10,927 nt of DNA from an uncultured Ilumatobacter sp. Lineage in GTDB: Bacteria > Actinomycetota > Acidimicrobiia > Acidimicrobiales > Ilumatobacteraceae. The stretch covers positions 1 to 10,927 of the forward strand of contig CALAHA010000057.1 of NCBI GenBank assembly GCA_937891565.1, given 5' to 3'. Both the position numbers and the translations under genes were made by a program. Under the pieces are notes generated by a model, which searched no databases, was not told where the DNA came from, and worked only from the letters and a program-made list of their open reading frames with translations. This document shows, one piece after another, positions 1-7,265 of the stretch; within the stretch, counting starts at the first letter, position 1, and the number at the start of each line of letters is the position of its first letter.

Positions 1-1469
1 TCGGCGTCGGCCAATACAACCATCGGGCCAAGGGGCTCGACGACGCACTCGAGCCGGTTGCTCTCATGGAGCGAGCCGTGCACGCCGCTGCAGCCGACGC
101 CGGGCTTGATGGCCCACCGTTGGCTGACTCGGTGCGCGTCGTCAACGTGATCGGGTGGCGCTACCGGAACGCCCCCCGCTTCCTAGCCCAACGCCTCGGT
201 CTCGACGACACCGCAATCGAGCTTGCCGAGTCGACCGCCGGCGGCAACAGCCCCCAGTCGCTCGTCAACGCAACCGCCGTTGAGATCCTCGACGGTTCGC
301 TCGACATCGCCATCCTGTCCGGCGCCGAAGCGTTCAAGACATTCATGCGAGCACGCAAACAGGACGTCACACTCGATTGGTCCAAGGCAGCCGACGACGA
401 CCTGCCGCGCTACATCGGCAAGGAACTCGAAATGAACCTGCCAGCGGAGCGCGACCGCGGCTTGTACATGCCGGTGCAGATCTATCCGATGTTCGAAACT
501 GCCCTGCGCGCCGCGTCGGGCCGCACCGTCGACGAACATCAGCGATTTCTCGGCGAACTGTATGCCGGTCTGAGCGACGTCGCTGCCAACAATCCCCACG
601 CTTGGATCCAGGAGTCGAAGACGGCCGACGAGATCACGACGGTGACAGATTCGAACCGGATGATCGGCTTCCCCTACCCGAAGCTGATGAACTCGAACAA
701 CGACGTCGACATGGGCGCAGCGATCATCATGTGTACCGTCGAGGCGGCCGAACGGATGGGTGTCAGCCGTGACAAATGGGTGTTCCCGCACGCCGGCACC
801 GATTCGCACGAGCACCCGTTTGTCTCGCACCGCGACACGTTCGCCCGCACCCCCGCCGTCGAGCTTGGCGCCAAGATGGCGCTCGACCTCGCCGGCATCG
901 CCATCGACGACGTGTCGGTACTCGACCTCTATTCGTGCTTCCCGTCGGCGGTGCAACTCGGGGCCCAGTCGCTCGGCGTCGACATCACGCCCGGCACCGG
1001 CCGCCAGTGGTCGCGCACCGGAGGCCTCACATTCTGTGGCGGGCCGTGGAACAACTACGTCATGCACGCCATTGCTTCGGTCGTCGAGGACCTCCGGGAG
1101 CGCCCAGGCGAATACGGCTTCACATGGGCCAACGGCGGTTATGCGACCAAGCACGCTTTCGGCGTGTTTTCGACCACTCCCCCAGCCGTTGCGTTCCGGC
1201 ACGACTCACCACAAAACGAAGTCGATGCGCTTCCGAAGCGCGGCCTGGCCAGCCCGGCCGACGCTGCGGGTGACGCCACCGTCGAGGCGTACTCGATCAT
1301 GTTTTCTCGCGACGGCCAGCCCGAAACTGCTCAGGCTGCCTGCCTGCTCGCCGATGGTCGCCGTGCGTGGGGCCTCTCGACCGACCCGGCAATCGCCGCA
1401 GCGATGTGCGATGGCGAATGGGTCGGTGTCGGCTGCGAACTCGACCCAGCGGGCGAACTGCTCGTCTGA
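1..1469 (+). CDS. Thiolase-like protein type 1 (acetyl-CoA acetyltransferase-like), 5' truncated
   Basis: The reading frame is open from the left edge (first full codon at base 3) and runs into the ATG at 66 without a stop. The residues before that ATG (GVGQYNHRAKGLDDALEPVA) look like a thiolase N-terminus, so the true start lies just left of the window and 66 is internal. Thiolase-fold signatures include DLYSCFPSAV (about residue 288, counting from the ATG at 66) and the Gly-rich TGGLTFCGGPWNNYVMHA loop (about 324). The last 80 or so residues, from ATVEAYSIMF onward, look like the additional C-terminal domain of mycobacterial thiolase-like protein 1. The place where thiolases carry their nucleophilic cysteine reads TAGGNSPQ here (residues 57-64), with no Cys. 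A normal thiolase reaction is therefore doubtful; acyl-CoA binding or a lipid-related role is inference. The family is fairly sure, the reaction is not known. Confidence 0.85.
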   Translation, partial: GVGQYNHRAKGLDDALEPVALMERAVHAAAADAGLDGPPLADSVRVVNVIGWRYRNAPRFLAQRLGLDDTAIELAESTAGGNSPQSLVNATAVEILDGSLDIAILSGAEAFKTFMRARKQDVTLDWSKAADDDLPRYIGKELEMNLPAERDRGLYMPVQIYPMFETALRAASGRTVDEHQRFLGELYAGLSDVAANNPHAWIQESKTADEITTVTDSNRMIGFPYPKLMNSNNDVDMGAAIIMCTVEAAERMGVSRDKWVFPHAGTDSHEHPFVSHRDTFARTPAVELGAKMALDLAGIAIDDVSVLDLYSCFPSAVQLGAQSLGVDITPGTGRQWSRTGGLTFCGGPWNNYVMHAIASVVEDLRERPGEYGFTWANGGYATKHAFGVFSTTPPAVAFRHDSPQNEVDALPKRGLASPADAAGDATVEAYSIMFSRDGQPETAQAACLLADGRRAWGLSTDPAIAAAMCDGEWVGVGCELDPAGELLV

Positions 1470-1629
1470 CTTTGAGAGAACCGGACAACGTGGTGTCTGA
1501 AACAACGTTGGGTCAACCACCCCAGAAAGATCGACGTCAAGGAACGGATCATCCACTGCAGGGGGCAGCGAGTACTTCGAGCCAAAACGCATTCCCAGGT
1601 ACATGACGTCTTTGTGGCCGTTCGGATGC

Positions 1630-1635
1630 CATGCT
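1630..1635 (+). promoter_or_regulatory. Possible -10 element of a leaderless nucleoside hydrolase mRNA
   Basis: CATGCT lies 7 bases before the ATG at 1643 and matches TANNNT except at the first base. The spacing equals that of two better examples in this window (2687 and 8331). This is weak by itself. No Shine-Dalgarno sequence of note is present, although GGGA sits close to the start. Confidence 0.3.
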
Positions 1636-1642
1636 CGGGATC

Positions 1643-2599
1643 ATGCCTGAGACTGCCTCCGCTGGGGCTCGCCCCACCATCCTCCTCGACTGCGATCCAG
1701 GCCATGACGACGCCATTGCCATTGTGGTCGCCGCCCGGCACACCGAACTCGTCGGGATCACCACAGTTGCAGGCAACGCCCCGCTCACGAGCACCACGCA
1801 CAATGCCCTTGTCATGCGCGACCTGCTTGGCATCGATGTACCAATTCACTCTGGAGCAGCACGACCGCTTGTCGGCGAGCCCAAGTTCGCCGGACACGTC
1901 CACGGCCAAAGCGGCCTCGACGGTGCCGACCTCCCGAATCCGTCGACGCCACTCGACGGGACCGACGCGGTCAACTTCATCATCGACACGTGCCGGAGCA
2001 CGCAAGACCTCTGGCTGGTTCCGATCGGGCCGCTCACCAACATTGCGCTCGCACTGCGGACCGCCCCTGACATTGCTCATCGGATCGCCGGGATCTCGTT
2101 GATGGGCGGCGGTACGTTCGGCAACCGCAGCAGTACCGCTGAATTCAACATCTGGGCCGACCCGGAGGCTGCGCACGTCGTATTTTCGAGTGGAGTCCGC
2201 ATCGTGATGGCCGGTCTCGACGTGACGCACCAGTTCACCGCCACACCAGATCGCATCGCCGCTATCCGTTCTACCGGCGGCCTGCTCGGCACGACCCTTG
2301 CTGACCTCCTCACGTTCTTCTCAGCAAAGTACGGCGAGCTGCACGACGACGGCGCACTTATCGGCGGGGCAATTCACGACCCGCTCGCGGTGATGGCGCT
2401 GTCTCATCCGCACCTGTTCGAACGCGTTGCGCGCCATGTCGTCGTGGAGACACGCGGGGAGCACACCCGCGGGATGACGGTGATCGACCAGCGCAAGGTC
2501 ACCGAACGGCAGACCCCCAACTGCGACATGCTGACCTCGGTCGACGCACCGGCTGCCTTCGACGTCGCCCTCGAAGCAATCACGCACTTCACCGGCTGA
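1643..2599 (+). CDS. Nucleoside hydrolase (inosine/uridine-preferring family)
   Basis: This is a 318-residue member of the IunH/URH family, which cleaves the N-glycosidic bond of ribonucleosides to free base and ribose in purine or pyrimidine salvage. The N-terminal calcium-binding aspartate cluster is intact (LLDCDPGHDDA; D16, D18, D22, D23). So are HGQSGLDGADLP (from residue 87), the LMGGG stretch, EFNIWADPEA (167-176) and IHDPLAVM with the C-terminal His-Asp pair (H245, D246). Length is normal for the family and no signal peptide is seen, so it is probably cytoplasmic. I chose the ATG at 1643 over the in-frame ATG at 1631 because it leaves a short lead into the first strand and has a -10-like hexamer 7 bases upstream. 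The alternative adds four residues. Base preference cannot be read from the motifs. Neighbours give no pathway link. Confidence 0.93.
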   Translation: MPETASAGARPTILLDCDPGHDDAIAIVVAARHTELVGITTVAGNAPLTSTTHNALVMRDLLGIDVPIHSGAARPLVGEPKFAGHVHGQSGLDGADLPNPSTPLDGTDAVNFIIDTCRSTQDLWLVPIGPLTNIALALRTAPDIAHRIAGISLMGGGTFGNRSSTAEFNIWADPEAAHVVFSSGVRIVMAGLDVTHQFTATPDRIAAIRSTGGLLGTTLADLLTFFSAKYGELHDDGALIGGAIHDPLAVMALSHPHLFERVARHVVVETRGEHTRGMTVIDQRKVTERQTPNCDMLTSVDAPAAFDVALEAITHFTG

Positions 2600-2640
2600 C
2601 TGGCGGGACGCAGCTGGCTCACTGCTGCGGAGCGGTTGAC

Positions 2641-2650
2641 TGTTGCAACA
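2641..2650 (+). promoter_or_regulatory. Perfect 10-base palindrome TGTTGCAACA
   Basis: TGTTGCAACA is its own reverse complement and sits in the gap between the nucleoside hydrolase and the S9 peptidase, 50 bases before the peptidase start and upstream of its putative -10 element. That position suits an operator, but a single 10-base palindrome can arise by chance and no regulator is encoded nearby. Confidence 0.2.
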
Positions 2651-2686
2651 CGGCGCGCCCAGCGGGACGCGAACGTCGAGCGGCTC

Positions 2687-2692
2687 TAGTCT
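2687..2692 (+). promoter_or_regulatory. Putative -10 element (TAGTCT) of a leaderless S9 peptidase mRNA
   Basis: TAGTCT fits the actinobacterial -10 pattern TANNNT and ends 7 bases before the GTG at 2700, so transcription would begin at or next to the start codon. No Shine-Dalgarno sequence precedes this GTG. A GGGACG 17 bases upstream is only a partial -35 match. Confidence 0.45.
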
Positions 2693-2699
2693 CTGCTGC

Positions 2700-4799
2700 G
2701 TGACCGCCGCCGACACGTTCCCCCGCCAGCACGCTCGCACCCAGCGATTCACCCTCGGCGCACCTCGCGACATCACCGTCTCGGCCGACGGCGAACGCGT
2801 GATGTTCCTCCGCAGCTCCAGCGGGACCGACCCGGTCAACGCACTCTGGGTACTCGACGTCGCCGATGGCACTGAACGGCTCGTCGGTGATCCGCTTGCG
2901 TTGCTGGGCGACGGCACCGACGACGACCTGCCGCCGATGGAACGCGCCCGACGCGAACGCTCTCGCGAAGGCGCTGGCGGCATTACGAGCTACGCAACCG
3001 ACGGGGCCGGCAAGGTCGCCGCGTTCGCACTCGGGGGCCGGATGTTCGTTGCAGGTTTACTCACGGGCCTCGCCCGATCGCTCGACGTCGCCGGTCCTGT
3101 CTTCGACCCCCGCCCCGACCCAACCGCGCGTCGCGTCGCCTACGCGAGCGGCCGGCTGCTCTGCATCGGCGAACTGGACGGCACTTGGCGTGTCCTCGCC
3201 GGTGGCGACCCGGCGGAAGCCGACACGGTGTCGTGGGGCAGCGCTGACTTCATCGCAGCCGAGGAGATGCACCGCTTCCGGGGCTATTGGTGGAGCCCCG
3301 ACGGCAGCACCATTGCTGCGTGCCGCGTCGATATGTCACCAGTCGATGAATGGGTCATCGCTGATCCGGCCAACCCCGACCGCCCCGCCAAGACCGTGCG
3401 CTATCCATCGGCCGGTACGAATAATGCCACCGTGTCGCTTCACCTGCTCGGCCTCAACGGGTCCCACACCGACGTCGACTGGGACCACGAGTTCTTCCCC
3501 TACATTTCTTCCGTCGAATGGACCCGAGCTGGCCTAATCATGGCTGTCCAGGCACGCGACCAACGCAGCAGCATGACGCTCAAAGTCGACGAGATCACCG
3601 GCGAAACCGAAGTACTGGCCCATGACAACGACGATGCCTGGGTCGAGTTGGTCCCCGGGGTCCCGCGCCTCCTGCCCGACGGCACGCTCGTCTCCGCTGC
3701 CGATCGCGACGGAGCTCGACGGCTCATGGTTAATGACCAACCCGTGACACCCGTGGACCTGCAAGTCCGTGCCGTGCTCGAAGCCGATGGCGGGTCCATT
3801 CTGTTTCAAGCGAACCCGATCGACGACTCGACATCGCTCCATGTCTGGCGGCGCACTCACGACGGCACGCTCACGGCACTCACCGACGAGCCGGGCATCC
3901 ACACGCTCACCGAACGCGGCGGGACTTCGGTGGCGCGTTCGGCAACACTCGACGAACCGGGCGCCACCCATCTGGTATCTCACTCGTCCGGCAGAACACG
4001 CCCACTCGAATCGTTCGCTGAAACGCCGCTTGTCACGCCGAATGTTCAGTTCTTCCAGAGTGATGTGACTGGGCTGACGTCGGCACTGCTCCTCCCACAC
4101 GATCATGACGGCTCGCCCCTGCCCGTACTGCTCGATCCTTACGGCGGTCCCCATGCCCTACGCGTCCAGAATTCTTTCAACGCGTTCGTGGCCTCACAGT
4201 GGTTCGCAGATCAAGGGTTCGCCGTCCTCGTCACCGACAATCGCGGCACCCCCGGGCGAGGATCAGTCTGGGAACGAGCGGTTCACGGAGATCTCGCTAC
4301 GGCGCCGCTCGAGGACCAGATCGAGGCATTGCACTTCGTGGCAAAGGAGACCGCTGCGCTTGATCGAAGCCGCGTTGCAATCAGAGGTTGGAGCTTTGGT
4401 GGCTATCTCGCAGCGCTCGCAGTACTGCGCCGACCCGACGTGTTCCATGCCGCGATCGCCGGAGCACCTGTCACCGAATGGCGGCTCTACGACACTCATT
4501 ACACCGAGCGGTACCTCGGCGACCCAAACGTCAGCGCAGCGCAGTATGACGCCAGCTCACTCCTGCCGCTCGCCGGCGACCTCACACGGCCGCTCCTGCT
4601 GATCCACGGGCTGGCGGACGACAACGTCGTGGCGGCCCACACGCTCCAACTCTCATCGGCCCTGCTCGCAGCAGGAAAGCGACATGAAGTCCTGCCTCTG
4701 GTCGGCGTCACGCATATGACCCCCCAGGAGCAGGTCGCTGAGAACCTGTTACTTCACCAGCTGGATTTCCTCCGACGGTCGCTTCCCGAACCAATGAGC
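2700..4799 (+). CDS. S9 family prolyl oligopeptidase, dipeptidyl-peptidase IV type
   Basis: This serine peptidase has an N-terminal beta-propeller (about residues 20-440) followed by an alpha/beta-hydrolase domain (about 455-695). The catalytic triad is visible: Ser565 in GWSFGGY, Asp640 in HGLADDNV and His672 in THMTP. The oxyanion tyrosine is in DPYGGP (Tyr481). IAAEEMHRFRGYWWSPDG carries the double-glutamate motif (Glu188-Glu189) that in DPP-IV holds the free amino end of the substrate, so removal of N-terminal dipeptides, usually Xaa-Pro, is expected. I chose the GTG at 2700, giving 700 residues. The frame is open to an ATG at 2643, but those 19 residues (Ser/Gly/Cys-rich) fit no family start and cover the putative promoter. 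No signal peptide or membrane segment is seen, so it probably acts in the cytoplasm on peptides. The terminal stop follows Met-Ser at the very end. Confidence 0.93.
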
Positions 4800-4834
4800 T
4801 GACATCTCGCATGACGATTCGGATCCTTGCCGCG

Positions 4835-4847
4835 GCGCGCTGCGCGC
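4835..4847 (+). repeat. GC-rich inverted repeat in the S9 peptidase-terB gap
   Basis: GCGCG, a 3-base CTG loop and CGCGC form a small perfect hairpin 33 bases after the peptidase stop. It lacks a following T run, so it is not a convincing intrinsic terminator. It lies just upstream of the putative terB -10 element. Chance is plausible in GC-rich DNA. Confidence 0.25.
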
Positions 4848-4855
4848 GATTCATC

Positions 4856-4861
4856 TAACGT
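4856..4861 (+). promoter_or_regulatory. Putative -10 element (TAACGT) of the terB-like gene
   Basis: TAACGT matches TANNNT and lies 9 bases before the ATG at 4871, the same spacing as TAACAT before prfA. Transcription would start at or within a few bases of the start codon. No Shine-Dalgarno sequence is evident and no good -35 is seen at normal spacing. Confidence 0.4.
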
Positions 4862-4870
4862 CGCCCGGGT

Positions 4871-5266
4871 ATGAACGATCGTCTTCTCGAGATGTACCGC
4901 GGCGTCGCCGTGCACGCCACTGCCAACTTGGAACATCAGGCCGCCCTCGAACTACTGGCCCTGGTGATGTTGGCCGACCAGGACATCGCCGATGAAGAGG
5001 TCGAGCTCGTCCGCGAGATCAGTACCGACTGGCACAACGACGAATTCTCCTTCGAGGACTACCTCCGGCCTGCAATCGAAGAGGCTCGCCACGCAATCGA
5101 ACACGACCGCGTCGAAGAGTTCATCGACTCGATCGACGAACGAATCAGCAGCCGGGTGCTGCGCTCGGCACTCTTTTCCGCGTCGCGCGAGGTTGCCGGA
5201 GTTGACGACGAGGTGAACCCCGAAGAAGGCTCAATTCTTGCTGCCGTCGCCGTTCGCTTCAGCTGA
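4871..5266 (+). CDS. TerB-like (tellurite-resistance family fold) small protein
   Basis: This is a 131-residue acidic, helical protein with no signal peptide. Residues 26-50 (LELLALVMLADQDIADEEVELV) and 106-127 (REVAGVDDEVNPEEGSILAAVA) show the paired pattern of the TerB domain: a helix, an acidic D-x-D-I/V-x-x-E-E turn, then another helix. Those acidic turns bind metal in TerB of Klebsiella. The family is broad, and most stand-alone members are not tellurite-resistance genes, so the specific role is unknown. None of the other ter genes are here. It is a single gene with its own putative promoter, and its stop lies 11 bases from the stop of the convergent prmC. The family call rests on pattern and fold likeness only. 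Confidence 0.7.
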   Translation: MNDRLLEMYRGVAVHATANLEHQAALELLALVMLADQDIADEEVELVREISTDWHNDEFSFEDYLRPAIEEARHAIEHDRVEEFIDSIDERISSRVLRSALFSASREVAGVDDEVNPEEGSILAAVAVRFS

Positions 5267-5277
5267 GGAGGGATCTG

Positions 5278-6144
5278 TCAGGCGGGGCGTTTGGCGAGAA
5301 CGATGCGGTCGAGCTTCGCGAAGTCCCGGCGGACTTCGATCTTTCGATAGCCCTGCTGTTTAAACAGCGCCGAGACCGCGGGGCCTTGGTCGTAGCCGAT
5401 CTCAAGGACCAACCAGCCGTCCGGTCTCAGGTAATCAATCGCACCCGGAACGATGACTCGATAGTCGTTGAGGCCATCGGCGCCGGCGAAAAGCGCACCC
5501 TTGGGCTCCCACTCCCCCACGTTCGCCTCGAGGTCGACCGACCCGACAGCGACATACGGTGGGTTCGACACGATCACGTCGGCCTCAAGGTCATCGGGCA
5601 GGGCTGCAAACCAGTTGCCAAGCGCGACCCGCACGTTCCGCGCTGCTCGACCGACCCCGGCCAGGTTGGCGCGTGCGACATCGAGCGCATCGCTGCTCGC
5701 ATCGGTCAGCCACACCGTCGTGCCATCGAGCGGAAGTTCGTCGGCACAGGCAAGCCCGATTGCGCCTGAACCAGTTCCGAGATCTACGACGGTGCGCTCG
5801 TCGTCGATCGCTCGCGCAAGGCCGATCGCGACTTCGGCGACAAGCTCGGTTTCCGGCCTCGGGATCAACACACGCTTGTCCACGTTGAGATCGAGTCTGC
5901 GGAACGACCAGCTGCCGAGCACGTACTGCAGCGGCTCCCCCGTTTGATAGCGCGCCACCATCGCGTCGAGGTGGCTGACCATCCGAGTCATCGGCGTCTG
6001 GTGGAGGCCCGCGAGGAACTCCCCCGGATCGGTCGAGGACGCTGTCTCGCACATCCATCGCGCATGTTGACGATCGCCGATGACCGATGCGGTCTCGTCC
6101 CAGAGTCCCCGCCATGTCACCGTGACGTCGGTGTGCTCAGACAT
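5278..6144 (-). CDS. prmC: Peptide chain release factor N5-glutamine methyltransferase PrmC (HemK)
   Basis: PrmC transfers a methyl group from S-adenosylmethionine to the GGQ glutamine of release factors RF1 and RF2, which speeds peptide release. The 288-residue protein has an N-terminal helical domain (about 1-75), the PrmC-typical EPLQYVLGSWSF (70-81) and VLIPRPETE (92-100), the SAM-binding motif DLGTGSGAIG (121-130) and the catalytic NPPY (194-197) that binds the target glutamine. I chose the ATG at 6144 because it overlaps the prfA stop by 8 bases (ATGTCTGA), indicating translational coupling. The frame is open further upstream to 6213, but that part lies inside prfA. Its substrate is the product of the gene directly upstream. 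No odd residues were seen. Confidence 0.96.
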   Translation of the reverse strand: MSEHTDVTVTWRGLWDETASVIGDRQHARWMCETASSTDPGEFLAGLHQTPMTRMVSHLDAMVARYQTGEPLQYVLGSWSFRRLDLNVDKRVLIPRPETELVAEVAIGLARAIDDERTVVDLGTGSGAIGLACADELPLDGTTVWLTDASSDALDVARANLAGVGRAARNVRVALGNWFAALPDDLEADVIVSNPPYVAVGSVDLEANVGEWEPKGALFAGADGLNDYRVIVPGAIDYLRPDGWLVLEIGYDQGPAVSALFKQQGYRKIEVRRDFAKLDRIVLAKRPA

Positions 6145-7219
6145 CGCCTTCGGCGAGCAGCCGCGCCCGCTCGTCAGCCGCAAGCGCGTCGACGACCGGT
6201 TGCAAATCGCCACGCAACACTTCGGCCAGCCGGTAGATCGTGAAACCGATGCGATGATCGGTCACCCGATTTTCTTTGTAGTTGTAGGTGCGAATTTTCT
6301 CGCTGCGCCCGCCCCCACCGGTTTGGGAGCGCCGGGCATCAGACATCTCTTCACGACGCTCTCGCTCAGCCAAGTCGAACAACCGTGACCGCAGAACCGT
6401 CATTGCACGCAGCCTGTTCTGAAGTTGCGAGCGTTCGTCTTGCATCGACACGACAACGCCAGTCGGGCGGTGAGTAATGCGTACGGCAGAGTCGGTGGTG
6501 TTCACGCCCTGGCCACCTGGGCCGCTGGCACGAAACACGTCAATGTCGAGATCCCGATCATCGACTGTCACGTCGACATCGTCGACCTCAGGCAGCGCTG
6601 TCACCGTTGCCGACGACGTGTGAATACGACCCTGGCTCTCCGTCACCGGAACGCGCTGCACCCGGTGCGGACCGCCCTCGAATTTCAGGTTTCGCCATGC
6701 TGTTGCCCCGCTCACCATGAGAGTCACCTCGTTGAAACCGCCCATGTCGCTCAGCGTCGTCGACATCAGTTCCACCTTCCAGCCCATGTCGGCGGCGTAC
6801 GCGGAATACATCTCGAACAGATTTCTGGCGAACAGGTTGGCCTCTTCACCGCCTTCGGCACCGCGGATCTCCATGATGACGTTCTTGCCGTCGTGGGGAT
6901 CGGAGGGCAGCATCATCTCGCGCAACTCATCGATCAGCTTCGGGAGTTCGGCGTTGACGTCGTCGATCTCGCTCTGGAGCAACTGACGTTCATCGCCGTG
7001 AGCCTCAGAGAACATCTCCTGTGCGGCTTCGCGGTCAGCGACACGGCTCTGATAGAGGCGGAACTTCTCCATGACTGGACCGAGGTGGTTGTACCGCTTC
7101 GACAGGATCCGCAGCTGCGAGGGGTCCGACAGCACTGCAGGATCACTGAGTTGGTGTTCGAGCGTCTCGAATTCGTCACCGACTTGGCTGAGTCGGGCGA
7201 TCATGTCGGGTTCGGCCAT
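6137..7219 (-). CDS. prfA: Peptide chain release factor 1
   Basis: RF1 recognises UAA and UAG stop codons in the ribosomal A site and triggers hydrolysis of peptidyl-tRNA. The protein has 360 residues, the usual length. The stop-codon-reading tripeptide is Pro-Val-Thr (191-193, in RVPVTESQGRIHTSS), the PxT form of RF1 rather than the SPF of RF2. The catalytic GGQ is at 235-237 in SGPGGQGVNTTDSAVRITH, with Gln237 the residue PrmC methylates. The C-terminal KIRTYNYKENRVTDHRIGFT is also typical. The ATG at 7219 has a -10-like TAACAT 9 bases upstream and no clear Shine-Dalgarno sequence. It lies 46 bases downstream of the unknown 350-residue gene and overlaps prmC by 8 bases. Confidence 0.98.
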   Translation of the reverse strand: MAEPDMIARLSQVGDEFETLEHQLSDPAVLSDPSQLRILSKRYNHLGPVMEKFRLYQSRVADREAAQEMFSEAHGDERQLLQSEIDDVNAELPKLIDELREMMLPSDPHDGKNVIMEIRGAEGGEEANLFARNLFEMYSAYAADMGWKVELMSTTLSDMGGFNEVTLMVSGATAWRNLKFEGGPHRVQRVPVTESQGRIHTSSATVTALPEVDDVDVTVDDRDLDIDVFRASGPGGQGVNTTDSAVRITHRPTGVVVSMQDERSQLQNRLRAMTVLRSRLFDLAERERREEMSDARRSQTGGGGRSEKIRTYNYKENRVTDHRIGFTIYRLAEVLRGDLQPVVDALAADERARLLAEGDV

Positions 7220-7228
7220 GGCGGTTCG

Positions 7229-7234
7229 ATGTTA
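7229..7234 (-). promoter_or_regulatory. Putative -10 element (TAACAT) of prfA
   Basis: On the minus strand TAACAT ends 9 bases before the prfA ATG, within the 46-base gap after the upstream gene. The match to TANNNT and the absence of a ribosome binding site suggest prfA-prmC can be transcribed as a leaderless or nearly leaderless message. No good -35 was found. Confidence 0.4.
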
Positions 7235-7265
7235 GTGCCGCCAATCGACGTTCTGCCGTGAGCAG

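Noticed and set aside
183..1202. 339-residue minus-strand open frame opposite the thiolase-like gene
   Set aside because: Arg/Val/Asp/Glu-rich antisense shadow typical of GC-rich DNA; the plus-strand gene has clear family motifs.
1206..1604. Minus-strand open frame whose first 45 residues (MYLGMRFGSKYSLPPAVDD...) lie in the gap after the thiolase-like gene
   Set aside because: The gap part looks somewhat protein-like, but its third-codon-position GC is only about half, far from the bias of real genes here, and the rest is antisense to the thiolase-like gene. A decayed gene cannot be excluded, but nothing recognisable supports it.
2608..2628. CGCAGC/GCTGCG inverted repeat after the nucleoside hydrolase as a terminator
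   Set aside because: The stem is 6 bases with a 9-base loop, but no T run follows, so an intrinsic terminator is not supported.
2643..2699. Nineteen extra N-terminal residues of the S9 peptidase from the ATG at 2643
   Set aside because: The stretch is unlike the family, has no ribosome binding site, and covers a well-placed -10 element; the GTG at 2700 is a better start.
6425..7261. 278-residue plus-strand open frame opposite prfA
   Set aside because: Antisense of prfA, whose PVT and GGQ motifs are unambiguous; the shadow has a His-rich composition and no family likeness.
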